Source: Streptomyces sp. S.PB5
GTDB taxonomy: Bacteria > Actinomycetota > Actinomycetes > Streptomycetales > Streptomycetaceae
NCBI RefSeq assembly: GCF_030403745.1
Contig: NZ_JAQMWP010000010.1
Location: forward strand, 248,001-312,000
DNA length: 64,000 bases
Direction: 5' to 3'
Shown here: piece after piece, positions 57,336 to 64,000 of the stretch
Position numbering within the stretch: position 1 is the stretch's first letter
How the letters are laid out: every line of letters begins with the position of its first letter
Notes under the pieces: model-generated
What the model was told of the DNA's origin: nothing
The model's input: the letters and a program-made list of their open reading frames with translations, nothing else
Databases searched by the model: none
Translations under genes and position numbers: made by a program

Positions 57336-59219
57336 TCAGGGGCGCAGGTGCCGGCGGCGGGCGGCGACCTGGCGGTCGTACTCCTCGCGGGCGCTCGACG
57401 CGGCCTCGCGGGAGGCGACCTCGGCCACCGGCACGTCCCACCACGCCTGTGTCGGGGGAGCGGCCGGGTTGGCGGTGTCGGTCTCGACGTACACACAGGT
57501 CGGCCGGTCGGAGGCACGCGCCGCGGCCAGCGCCTCGCGCAGCTCGCGGACCGTCTTGGCGCGCAGCACGTCCATGCCGAGGCTGCCCGCGTTGGCGGCG
57601 AGGTCCACGGGGAGCGGGGCGCCGGAGAAGGTGCCGTCGGCGGCCCGGTAGCGGTAGGCGGTGCCGAAGCGCTCGCCGCCGACCGTCTCGGAGAGGCCGC
57701 CGATGGAGGCGTAGCCGTGGTTCTGGATGAGGACCAGGTTGACCGGCAGGCCCTCCTGGACGGCCGTGACGATCTCGGTCGGCATCATCAGATAGGTGCC
57801 GTCGCCGACCAGCGCCCACACGGGGGTGTCGGGGGACGCCTGCTGGACGCCGATCGCGGCCGGGATCTCGTACCCCATGCACGAGTAGCCGTACTCCAGG
57901 TGGTACTGGCGGGGGCTGCGGGCCCGCCACAGCTTGTGCAGGTCGCCGGGGAGCGAGCCGGCCGCGTTGATCACCACGTCCTCGTCGCCGACGACCGCGT
58001 CGAGGGCGCCGAGGAGCTGCGTCTGGGTCGGGACGGCGTTCTCGTCGTCGGCGCGGTAGGCGGTCTCGACGATCCGCTCCCAACGGTCCTTGCCGGCGCG
58101 GTACTCGGCCTCGTAGGCGGAGTCGACCCGGTGGTCTCCGAGACCCTCGGTGAGCGCTTCCAGGCCCGCGCGTGCGTCGCACACCAGCGTCCGCGCCGCG
58201 AGCTTGTGGGCGTCGAAGCCGGTGATGTTGAGGTTGAGGAACCGGACGCCGGGGTTGCGGAAGAGGGTGCCGGAGGCGGTGGTGAAGTCGGTGTAGCGGG
58301 TGCCGACGCCGATCACCAGGTCCGCGGTGCGGGCGAGGTCGTCGCTGACCGCGGTGCCGGTGTGGCCGATGCCGCCGAGGTCGGCCGGGTGGTCGTGGCG
58401 CAGAGCGCCCTTGCCGGCCTGCGTGGAGGCGACGGGGATGCCGGTGGCGTCCACGAGCGCCCTCAGCGCCTCCTCGGCCCCGCTGTGGTGGACGCCGCCG
58501 CCCGCGACGATCAGGGGGCGGGCGGCGGACCGTACGGCGCGTACCGCCTCGGCCAGTTCGACGGGGTCGGGAGCGGGACGCCGTACGCGCCACACCCGTT
58601 CCGCGAAGAACTCCTCGGGCCAGTCGTGGGCCTCCGCCTGGACGTCCTGGGGGAGGGCCAGGGTCACCGCGCCGGTCTCGGCGGGGTCGGCGAGGATCCG
58701 CATGGCGTTCAGGGCGGCCGGGATCAGGGCTTCGGGGCGGGTGACGCGGTCGAACCAGCGGGAGACCGGGCGCAGGGTGTCGTTCACCGACACGTCCGCC
58801 TCCGTGGGGTGCTCCAGCTGCTGGAGCAGGGGGTCGGCGGCGCGGGTGGCGAAGTAGTCGCCGGGCAGGAGCAGGACCGGGATGCGGTTGATCGTCGCGA
58901 GGGCGGCGCCCGTGACCAGGTTGGTGGCGCCCGGGCCGATCGACGTCGTCACGGCCTGCGCGGAGAGCCGGTCGAGGTGGCGGGCGTGGCCGACGGCGGC
59001 GTGCACCATGGACTGCTCGTTGCGGCCCTGGTGGAACGGCATCACGTCCTCGCCGGCCTCCAGCAGCGCCTGCCCCAGGCCCGCCACATTGCCGTGGCCG
59101 AAGATGCCCCAGGTCCCGGCGATCAGCCGGTGCCGCACCCCGTCCCGCTCGGTGTACTGGACGGACAGGAACCGCACCAGGGCTTGCGCGACGGTCAGAC
59201 GGCGGGTGGGCGTGCTCAT
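57336..59219 (-). CDS. iolD: 3D-(3,5/4)-trihydroxycyclohexane-1,2-dione hydrolase
   Basis: A 627-residue thiamine-diphosphate enzyme that opens the inositol ring after IolE. N-terminal ThDP domain: LIAGTWGIFGHGNVAGLGQALLEAGEDVMPFHQGRNEQSMVHAAVGHAR with the family's catalytic Glu region; central domain with NLNITGFDAHKLAARTLVCDAR; C-terminal ThDP/Mg motif GDGTYLMMPTEIVTAVQEGLPVNLVLIQN. Length and text are full-size IolD. ATG 59219 overlaps by one base the stop of the scrambled iolB frame upstream. Normal apart from that neighbour. Confidence 0.95.
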   Translation of the reverse strand: MSTPTRRLTVAQALVRFLSVQYTERDGVRHRLIAGTWGIFGHGNVAGLGQALLEAGEDVMPFHQGRNEQSMVHAAVGHARHLDRLSAQAVTTSIGPGATNLVTGAALATINRIPVLLLPGDYFATRAADPLLQQLEHPTEADVSVNDTLRPVSRWFDRVTRPEALIPAALNAMRILADPAETGAVTLALPQDVQAEAHDWPEEFFAERVWRVRRPAPDPVELAEAVRAVRSAARPLIVAGGGVHHSGAEEALRALVDATGIPVASTQAGKGALRHDHPADLGGIGHTGTAVSDDLARTADLVIGVGTRYTDFTTASGTLFRNPGVRFLNLNITGFDAHKLAARTLVCDARAGLEALTEGLGDHRVDSAYEAEYRAGKDRWERIVETAYRADDENAVPTQTQLLGALDAVVGDEDVVINAAGSLPGDLHKLWRARSPRQYHLEYGYSCMGYEIPAAIGVQQASPDTPVWALVGDGTYLMMPTEIVTAVQEGLPVNLVLIQNHGYASIGGLSETVGGERFGTAYRYRAADGTFSGAPLPVDLAANAGSLGMDVLRAKTVRELREALAAARASDRPTCVYVETDTANPAAPPTQAWWDVPVAEVASREAASSAREEYDRQVAARRRHLRP

Positions 59220-59671
59220 CAGGACTTCTCCGGTGCCGTGTGGAGGGGGAGGCGGGGGGCGACGCGCTGGGCGGGCCAGGTGGCGCGGATGCCGGTGTGA
59301 TCCGGGTGGTCGCGGATCAGCCGGACACGCTCGGCCCCGGGGCCCGCCATGACGTTGAGGCAGTACATGTGGTGGCCGGGCACGGCCATGGACGGCCCGT
59401 GCCGGGCAGGCAGCCGTCTCGTGCAGCGCGCACCGCCGAACTCGCCGGCCGTGGTGACCGTGCAGCTGCCCGCCAGGGGCAGGGCGATCCACTCGCTCTC
59501 ACCGGTGTCGAAGGTGTGGGCGCCGCCCCGGGCCGGGTGGTCGGCGGCCACGATCATCAGGCGGCCGCTGTCACCCAGCAGCGGGCGCCGGATCCGCCGG
59601 ACCGCCGCCTCGGTGATCGCCTCCGGATGGCGGGCCCGGACCGAGACGAGCTCGCAGACGCTGACGCTCAC
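59219..59671 (-). pseudogene. In-frame chimera of a Cgl0159-type aldolase start and two iolB fragments
   Basis: A 150-codon frame made of three pieces. Codons 1-49 are the beginning of the (beta/alpha)8 aldolase that usually sits between iolC and iolB (ARHPEAITEAAVRRIRRPLLGDSGRLMIVAADHPARG). Codons 50-78 are an early piece of IolB (AHTFDTGESEWIALPLAGSCTV). Codons 79-93 (ARCTRRLPARHGP) come from IolB further on, and codons 94-150 are its C-terminus (SMAVPGHHMYCLNVMAGPG to PRLPLHTAPEKS). IolB is about 270-300 residues, so its metal-binding cupin middle is gone. All three joints keep the frame and fall at short shared strings (GG, G-rich, HGP). 5-Deoxy-glucuronate isomerase activity is not expected. 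GTGA overlap with iolC and one-base overlap with iolD are retained. Confidence 0.8.
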
Positions 59672-60645
59672 GAGGGGACTCCGCTCAGCAGCTCTTCGAC
59701 CTCGGCCGCCGTCGGCATCGCCGAGGAGCAGGCGAGACGGGAGGCGACGAGGGCGCCGGCCGCGTTGGCGTACCGGATGATGTGCCCCAACTCCCAGCCG
59801 GACAGCAGGCCGTGGCAGAGCGAGCCGCCGAACGCGTCGCCCGCACCGAGGCCGTTGACCACGTCCACCGGCACCGGCGGGACCTCGGCGGTCGTGCCGT
59901 CGCGGTGGACCGCGAGCACGCCCCCCGGGCCCTGCTTGACCACGGCCAGCTGGACTCCCGCTTCCAGCAGGGCCTCCGCGCAGGCGCGGGGCTCGCGGAC
60001 GCCGGTGGCGATCTCGCACTCGTCCAGGTTGCCGACGGCGACCGTGGCGTGGCGGAGGGCCTCCGCGTAGTAGGGGCGTGCCTCCTCCGGATCTCCCCAG
60101 GCCGTGTCGTTCCACAGCGCGGGCCGCCAGTCGAGGTCGAAGACCGTCGTGCCCCTCTTGTCGCGGGCCTTGAGCGCGGCGAGGGTGGCCGAGCGGCTCG
60201 GTTCCGCGCTCAGGCCGGTGCCGGTGATCCAGAAGATCCTGGCCGCGCGGATCGCGAAGTAGTCCAGCTCGTCGGTGTGAATCTCCAGATCAGGGGCCTT
60301 GGGCTGGCGGTAGAAGTACAGCGGGAAGTCGTCCGGAGGGAAGATCTCGCAGAACGTCACCGGCGTCGGGCAGCCGGCCACGGGTGTCACCCAGCGGTCG
60401 TCGACGCCGAATTCCCTGAGCGCGCTGTGGAGATAGGTGCCGAAGGGATCGTCGCCGGTACGGGTGATCACGGCGGTGGTACGGCCGAGCCGGGCGGCCG
60501 CCACCGAGACGTTGGCCGCGGAACCACCCAGGAACTTTCCGAAGTTCTGCACATCGCTCAGTGGCACCGCAGACTGGAGTGGGTAAAGATCAACTCCTAT
60601 GCGGCCGATCGTGATCAGGTCGAAGGGCTGGGATGGATCGGCCAT
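59668..60645 (-). CDS. iolC: 5-Dehydro-2-deoxygluconokinase
   Basis: A 325-residue PfkB-family kinase that phosphorylates 5-dehydro-2-deoxygluconate. LITIGRIGVDLYPLQSAVPLSDVQNFGKFLGGSAANVSVAAARLGRTTAVITRTGDDPFG is the IolC-specific opening; FYRQPKAPDLEIHTDELD and FDLDWRPALW are also characteristic; the catalytic motif is VVNGLGAGDAFGGSLCHG. AGGAG lies 9 bases before ATG 60645. First gene of the leftward iol operon, with its own TTGACA promoter in the shared region to the right. Confidence 0.95.
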   Translation of the reverse strand: MADPSQPFDLITIGRIGVDLYPLQSAVPLSDVQNFGKFLGGSAANVSVAAARLGRTTAVITRTGDDPFGTYLHSALREFGVDDRWVTPVAGCPTPVTFCEIFPPDDFPLYFYRQPKAPDLEIHTDELDYFAIRAARIFWITGTGLSAEPSRSATLAALKARDKRGTTVFDLDWRPALWNDTAWGDPEEARPYYAEALRHATVAVGNLDECEIATGVREPRACAEALLEAGVQLAVVKQGPGGVLAVHRDGTTAEVPPVPVDVVNGLGAGDAFGGSLCHGLLSGWELGHIIRYANAAGALVASRLACSSAMPTAAEVEELLSGVPS

Positions 60646-60687
60646 GTGTGACGCTCCTCGAGTCCCAGGGGGCCTGTCGCCTCCCAC

Positions 60688-60716
60688 ATGTAGGACTCGG
60701 AGGGCGAGCCTGTCAA
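60688..60716 (-). promoter_or_regulatory. iolC promoter
   Basis: On the minus strand: -35 TTGACA (60716-60711), 17-bp spacer, -10 CTACAT (60693-60688), or TACATG with an 18-bp spacer. It gives a leader of roughly 35 bases before the iolC ATG at 60645. The -35 is a perfect match to the housekeeping sigma consensus. Confidence 0.6.
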
Positions 60717-60774
60717 GGCTTTGTACTTACATTCGGACCTGATTGTGAAATGATGTCTTAACAAAGTATTGACA
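60711..60774. promoter_or_regulatory. 64-bp inverted control region between divergent iol promoters
   Basis: Left arm: TGTCAA, two bases, CTTTGT, four bases, ACAT (60711-60732). Right arm: ATGT, four bases, ACAAAG, two bases, TTGACA (60753-60774). All 16 specified bases match in inverted orientation, with a 20-bp centre. The outer hexamers are the -35 boxes of the two divergent promoters; the inner parts (TGTACTTACA at 60722-60731 and TGTCTTAACA at 60754-60763) look like GntR-type TGT/ACA half-dyads. One regulator bound to both arms would cover both -35 boxes. Confidence 0.75.
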
Positions 60775-60797
60775 GCGGGCTCCGGAAGGGATGGAAT
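60769..60797 (+). promoter_or_regulatory. Promoter of the sugar ABC importer operon
   Basis: -35 TTGACA (60769-60774), 17-bp spacer, -10 TGGAAT (60792-60797). The start would lie near 60804, giving a leader of about 110 bases to the ATG at 60918. No other gene lies in 60646-60917. Confidence 0.65.
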
Positions 60798-60917
60798 CCC
60801 GTCCCAGTACAACCGCCGTATTTGCGGCACGCGACCCGGACATGCCAAGATCCCGGGCCTCGGAAACCCCCGAGATCTTCTCCCTTTCCCCCGTAAGCAC
60901 AGTGAGGTGCAGGAAAG

Positions 60918-61937
60918 ATGGACCGCTCTTCTCACTCCCGCTCCCGTCGATTCGCCCCAGTTGTGGCGATCGCCGCGGCGGCTGCCCTGACCCTCGCCGG
61001 CTGCTCCAGCAGCTCCGGGGGCAAGAAGTCCGAGGAGAGCGCGGACGGCGCCTCCGCGGGCAAGGCCAGCACTCCGCGCATGACGGTCGCCCTGGTCACG
61101 CACCAGGCGGCCGGTGACACCTTCTGGGACATCGTCCGCAAGGGCGCCGAGGCCGCCGCCGCCAAGGACAACATCAAGCTCATCTACTCTAACGACCCGA
61201 GCGCGGGCGTCCAGGCCAACCTGGTGCAGAACGCGATCGACCAGAAGGTCGACGGCATCGCGGTCACCCTGGCCAAGCCGGACGCCATGAAGGACGTCAT
61301 CGCCAGTGCGACGAAGGCGGGCATCCCCGTGGTCGGCCTCAACTCCGGTGTCAGTGAGTGGCAGAAGCTCGGTCTGATGGAGTTCTTCGGCCAGGACGAG
61401 ACGGTCGCCGGCGAGGCGCTCGGCAAGCGGCTGAACGAGGCCGGTGCCAAGAACGCCGTCTGTGTCATCCAGGAGCAGGGCAACATCGGTCTGACCCAGC
61501 GCTGCGACGGCGTCGACAAGACCTTCGACGGCAAGCTCCAGACGCTGAACGTCAACGGCACCGACATGCCGTCCGTGAAGTCGACGATCACCGCCAAGCT
61601 CAGCCAGGACAAGTCCGTCGACTACGTCGTCACCCTCGGCGCGCCCTTCGCGCTGACCGCGGTGCAGTCGGTGTCGGACGCCGGCAGCAAGGCCAAGATC
61701 GCCACCTTCGACCTCAACAAGGACCTGACGGGCGCCATCAGCGAGGGCACCATCGAGTTCGCGGTCGACCAGCAGCCGTACCTCCAGGGCTACCTGGCGA
61801 TCGACTCGCTGTGGCTCTACAAGAACAACGGCAACTACATGGGCGGCGGCGAGCAGCCGGTGCTGACCGGTCCCGCGTTCGTCGACAAGAGCAACGTCGA
61901 GAAGGTGGCGGCGTTCGCCGCGAAGGGCACCCGGTGA
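60918..61937 (+). CDS. Sugar ABC transporter substrate-binding lipoprotein
   Basis: A 339-residue periplasmic-binding-protein-1 family lipoprotein. Signal peptide with lipobox LTLAGC, lipidated Cys at 29, then a Ser/Gly linker and the Peripla_BP_4 fold starting MTVALVTHQAAGDTFWDIVRKGAEAAAAKDNIKLIYSND; VDGIAVTLAKPDAMKDVI and GIPVVGLNSGV are typical of ribose/inositol binders. GAGGTGCAGGAAAG precedes the ATG. First gene of a rightward operon with a permease, an ATPase and iolE, so the ligand is probably myo-inositol or a similar polyol. Confidence 0.94.
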   Translation: MDRSSHSRSRRFAPVVAIAAAAALTLAGCSSSSGGKKSEESADGASAGKASTPRMTVALVTHQAAGDTFWDIVRKGAEAAAAKDNIKLIYSNDPSAGVQANLVQNAIDQKVDGIAVTLAKPDAMKDVIASATKAGIPVVGLNSGVSEWQKLGLMEFFGQDETVAGEALGKRLNEAGAKNAVCVIQEQGNIGLTQRCDGVDKTFDGKLQTLNVNGTDMPSVKSTITAKLSQDKSVDYVVTLGAPFALTAVQSVSDAGSKAKIATFDLNKDLTGAISEGTIEFAVDQQPYLQGYLAIDSLWLYKNNGNYMGGGEQPVLTGPAFVDKSNVEKVAAFAAKGTR

Positions 61938-63013
61938 TGGGTATGACCCAGCATGCCGAGCCGGCGGTGACCACACCGCCGGCCCCCGGCCCGAAGGAGA
62001 CCGACGGCCGGACCGCCCGACGACCCCTCGCGCTGCGCCTGCTGGCCCGCCCCGACGTCGGCGTCTTCCTCGGCGCCATGGCGGTGTGGGTGTTCTTCCT
62101 CATCTCCGCCCCGCCGGTGCGCGACGGCAGCTCGATGGCCAACATCCTGTACCAGTCGTCGACCATCGGGATCATGGCCCTCCCGGTCGCGCTGCTGATG
62201 ATCGGCGGCGAGTTCGACCTCTCCTCCGGCGTCGCGGTCATCACCTCCGCGCTCACCGCGAGCATGCTGGCCTACCAGCTCACCCTGAACGTCTGGGCGG
62301 GCATCATCGCCGCCCTCGTGGTGTCGCTGGCGATCGGGTTCCTCAACGGCTGGCTGGTGGTCAAGACCGGTCTGCCGTCCTTCCTGATCACCCTGGGTAC
62401 GTTCCTGATCCTGCAGGGCGTGAACCTGGCCGTCACCAAGCTGGTCACCGGCAACGTGGCCACCGACGACATCAGCGACATGGACGGCTTCTCGGGAGCG
62501 AAGAAGATCTTCGCCTCCTCCTTCGAGGTCGGCGGCGTCCAGATCAAGATCACCATCGTCTACTGGCTGGTCTTCGCCGCGATCGCCACCTGGGTGCTGC
62601 TGCGCACCAAGTACGGCAACTGGGTCTTCGCCGTCGGCGGCAACAAGGACTCCGCGCGGGCCGTCGGTGTCCCGGTGACCTTCACCAAGATCTCCCTGTT
62701 CATGCTGGTCGGTTTCGGCGCCTGGTTCGTCGGCATGCACAACCTGTTCTCCTTCAACACCGTGCAGTCCGGCGAGGGCGTGGGCCAGGAGCTCATCTAC
62801 ATCTCCGCCGCGGTCATCGGCGGCTGTCTGCTCACCGGCGGCGCCGGCTCCGCGATCGGCCCCGTCTTCGGCGCGTTCATGTTCGGCATGGTGCAGCAGG
62901 GCATCGTGTACGCCGGCTGGAACCCGGACTGGTTCAAGGCCTTCCTCGGCGTGATGCTGCTCGGCGCCGTAATGATCAATCTGTGGGTCAGCCGTACGGC
63001 GACCCGGAGGTGA
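61937..63013 (+). CDS. Sugar ABC transporter permease
   Basis: A 358-residue RbsC/FrcB-type permease with about ten hydrophobic helices: DVGVFLGAMAVWVFFLISAPPV, then IMALPVALLMIGGEFDLSSGVAVITSALTA (family signature GEFDLS-G), GFLNGWLVVKTGLPSFLITLGTFLILQGVNLAV and GAGSAIGPVFGAFMFGMVQQGIVYAGWNPDWFKAFLGVMLL. ATG 61937 overlaps the binding-protein stop by one base; GTG 61934 and ATG 61943 are also in frame. Confidence 0.94.
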   Translation: MGMTQHAEPAVTTPPAPGPKETDGRTARRPLALRLLARPDVGVFLGAMAVWVFFLISAPPVRDGSSMANILYQSSTIGIMALPVALLMIGGEFDLSSGVAVITSALTASMLAYQLTLNVWAGIIAALVVSLAIGFLNGWLVVKTGLPSFLITLGTFLILQGVNLAVTKLVTGNVATDDISDMDGFSGAKKIFASSFEVGGVQIKITIVYWLVFAAIATWVLLRTKYGNWVFAVGGNKDSARAVGVPVTFTKISLFMLVGFGAWFVGMHNLFSFNTVQSGEGVGQELIYISAAVIGGCLLTGGAGSAIGPVFGAFMFGMVQQGIVYAGWNPDWFKAFLGVMLLGAVMINLWVSRTATRR

Positions 63014-63018
63014 CCGCA

Positions 63019-63933
63019 ATGACATCCAGCAACGAAGCCGGCACCCACGGCGCCGTCCTCGCCGACGACGCCCCCGCCACCGACGGGGCGATCGTCGAAC
63101 TCCGAGGCGCGGGCAAGGCGTACGGCAACATCCGCGCCCTGCACGGAGTCGACCTCAAGGTCCACCCCAGCCAGGTGACCTGCGTGCTCGGCGACAACGG
63201 CGCCGGCAAGTCGACCCTCATCAAGATCATCTCGGGTCTGCACCAGCACACCGAGGGCGAGTTCCTCGTCGACGGCTCCCCGGTGCGCTTCGCCACCCCG
63301 CGCGAAGCCCTCGACAAGGGCATCGCCACGGTCTACCAGGACCTCGCCGTCGTCCCGCTGATGCCGGTGTGGCGCAACTTCTTCCTCGGCTCCGAGATGA
63401 CCAAGGGCCCCTGGCCCGTACGCCGTCTCGACATCGAGCGGATGAAGAGGACCGCGGACGAGGAACTGCGCAACATGGGCATCGTCCTGGACGACCTGGA
63501 GCAGCCCATCGGCACGCTGTCGGGTGGCCAGCGACAGTGTGTGGCGATCGCCCGTGCCGTCTACTTCGGCGCCCGCGTGCTGATCCTGGACGAGCCCACC
63601 GCCGCCCTCGGCGTCAAGCAGTCCGGTGTGGTCCTGAAGTACATCGCCGCCGCCCGTGACCGCGGCCTCGGCGTCATCTTCATCACCCACAACCCGCACC
63701 ACGCCTACATGGTCGGCGACCACTTCAGCGTCCTGCGCCTCGGCACCATGGAACTGAACGCCTCCCGTGACGAGGTCAGCCTCGAAGAGCTGACGAACCA
63801 CATGGCGGGCGGTTCCGAACTCGCCGCGCTCAAGCACGAGTTGTCCCAGGTCCGCGGCGTCGACGTCGAGGAGCTGCCCGAGGAGCGGGACCTCAAGGCG
63901 CCGGTGGCGACGAGCAAGGAAGACGCGTCGTGA
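63019..63933 (+). CDS. Sugar ABC transporter ATPase, single-domain type
   Basis: A 304-residue ATPase with one nucleotide-binding domain: Walker A LGDNGAGKST, Q-loop YQDLAVVP, signature LSGGQRQ, Walker B VLILDEPTAAL, H-loop ITHNP. Unlike RbsA/MglA (two domains, about 500 residues) it is of the half-size FrcA type and would work as a homodimer. The C-terminal 50 residues are charged. ATG 63019 is chosen for the GGAGG 8 bases upstream; GTG 63010 is in frame too. The next gene overlaps by GTGA. Confidence 0.94.
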   Translation: MTSSNEAGTHGAVLADDAPATDGAIVELRGAGKAYGNIRALHGVDLKVHPSQVTCVLGDNGAGKSTLIKIISGLHQHTEGEFLVDGSPVRFATPREALDKGIATVYQDLAVVPLMPVWRNFFLGSEMTKGPWPVRRLDIERMKRTADEELRNMGIVLDDLEQPIGTLSGGQRQCVAIARAVYFGARVLILDEPTAALGVKQSGVVLKYIAAARDRGLGVIFITHNPHHAYMVGDHFSVLRLGTMELNASRDEVSLEELTNHMAGGSELAALKHELSQVRGVDVEELPEERDLKAPVATSKEDAS

Positions 63934-64000
63934 CCGCCCTGGACCGGATCCGGGTCGGCTCCGCCCCCGACTCCTGGGGCGTCTGGTTCCCGGACGACCC
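63930..64000 (+). CDS. iolE: Inosose dehydratase-like TIM-barrel protein, 5' end only
   Basis: Only the first 23 codons are in the window: VTALDRIRVGSAPDSWGVWF followed by PDDP. The string RVGSAPDSWGVWFPDDP is the strongly conserved start of IolE (2-keto-myo-inositol dehydratase) and of related sugar phosphate isomerase/epimerase barrels. The GTG overlaps the ATPase stop (GTGA). Its presence supports assignment of the importer to inositol. The gene runs off the right edge. Confidence 0.85.
   Translation, partial: MTALDRIRVGSAPDSWGVWFPDD

Overview
The window reads as high-GC actinobacterial chromosome, almost certainly Streptomyces or a very close relative. Supporting signs are strong G/C third-position bias, GTG/TTG starts, GGAGG-type ribosome binding sites, many ATGA/GTGA gene overlaps, and families that are Streptomyces staples (WhiB, GPP34, Methyltransf_19, DUF427, conservon-type P450, paired TetR/GntR/XRE regulators). 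I see no transposase, phage gene or CRISPR array. About 65 protein genes and two tRNA genes are supported.

Layout. (1) 0-6.4 kb: a GAF fragment, a GPP34 gene, the threonine catabolism pair tdh-kbl, a LysR gene, an XRE-cupin/GNAT pair behind a long palindrome, a YjbR gene and a tRNA-Pro(GGG). (2) 6.4-26.3 kb: a cell-surface polysaccharide locus. A TetR gene sits at its left edge. A DegT aminotransferase/CapD dehydratase fusion and an LCP ligase run rightward. A tightly overlapping ten-gene operon runs leftward from 22110 to 10892: Wzz-like co-polymerase, HPr-kinase-like protein, GT4 glycosyltransferase, RtcB-like protein, APH-like kinase, Wzy-like polymerase, Wzx-like flippase, sugar formyltransferase, PIG-L deacetylase, initiating sugar-phosphate transferase. 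A secreted TIM-barrel-like protein, a truncated rmlB-like stub, a GH15 hydrolase and galE complete it. Four copies of one 23-bp dyad flank the non-operon genes and probably define a small regulon. (3) 26.4-30.3 kb: NUDIX (DUF4916), amidohydrolase, glutamine-synthetase-like enzyme, methyltransferase. (4) 30.6-39.7 kb: a K+ channel, a P450 without the usual ExxR motif, and a seven-gene catabolic-looking run (XRE-cupin, M24 hydrolase, orphan E1 alpha/beta, amidohydrolase, bicupin, SDR) whose substrate I cannot name. (5) 39.7-50.3 kb: housekeeping and stress genes (Dps-WhiB pair, lipase-like hydrolase, thiolase, TSUP transporter, HAD phosphatase, CobK, CobF, a large MFS pump, DUF309) ending in a second, identical tRNA-Pro(GGG). 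(6) 50.3-56.5 kb: TetR, class II aldolase, PfkB kinase, MFS transporter, NUDIX, aldo/keto reductase, DUF427 protein. (7) 56.5-64 kb: myo-inositol use, with GntR, iolD, a scrambled iolB, iolC, and a divergent ABC sugar importer leading into iolE.

How the parts work together. The polysaccharide locus has a complete Wzx/Wzy-type skeleton (initiating transferase, one glycosyltransferase, flippase, polymerase, co-polymerase, LCP attachment enzyme). Its sugar-modifying genes (4,6-dehydratase-aminotransferase fusion, PIG-L deacetylase, formyltransferase) point to an N-formylated amino sugar. Only one classical glycosyltransferase is present, so the repeat unit is either short or needs enzymes from elsewhere. 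The RtcB-like, HPr-kinase-like and APH-like proteins in the same operon are not standard for such loci and are the most unexpected content. In the inositol locus, importer and catabolic genes diverge from a compact control region in which two inverted operator-like arms lie just inside two perfect TTGACA -35 boxes. The iolB gene there is an in-frame chimera that should not be functional.
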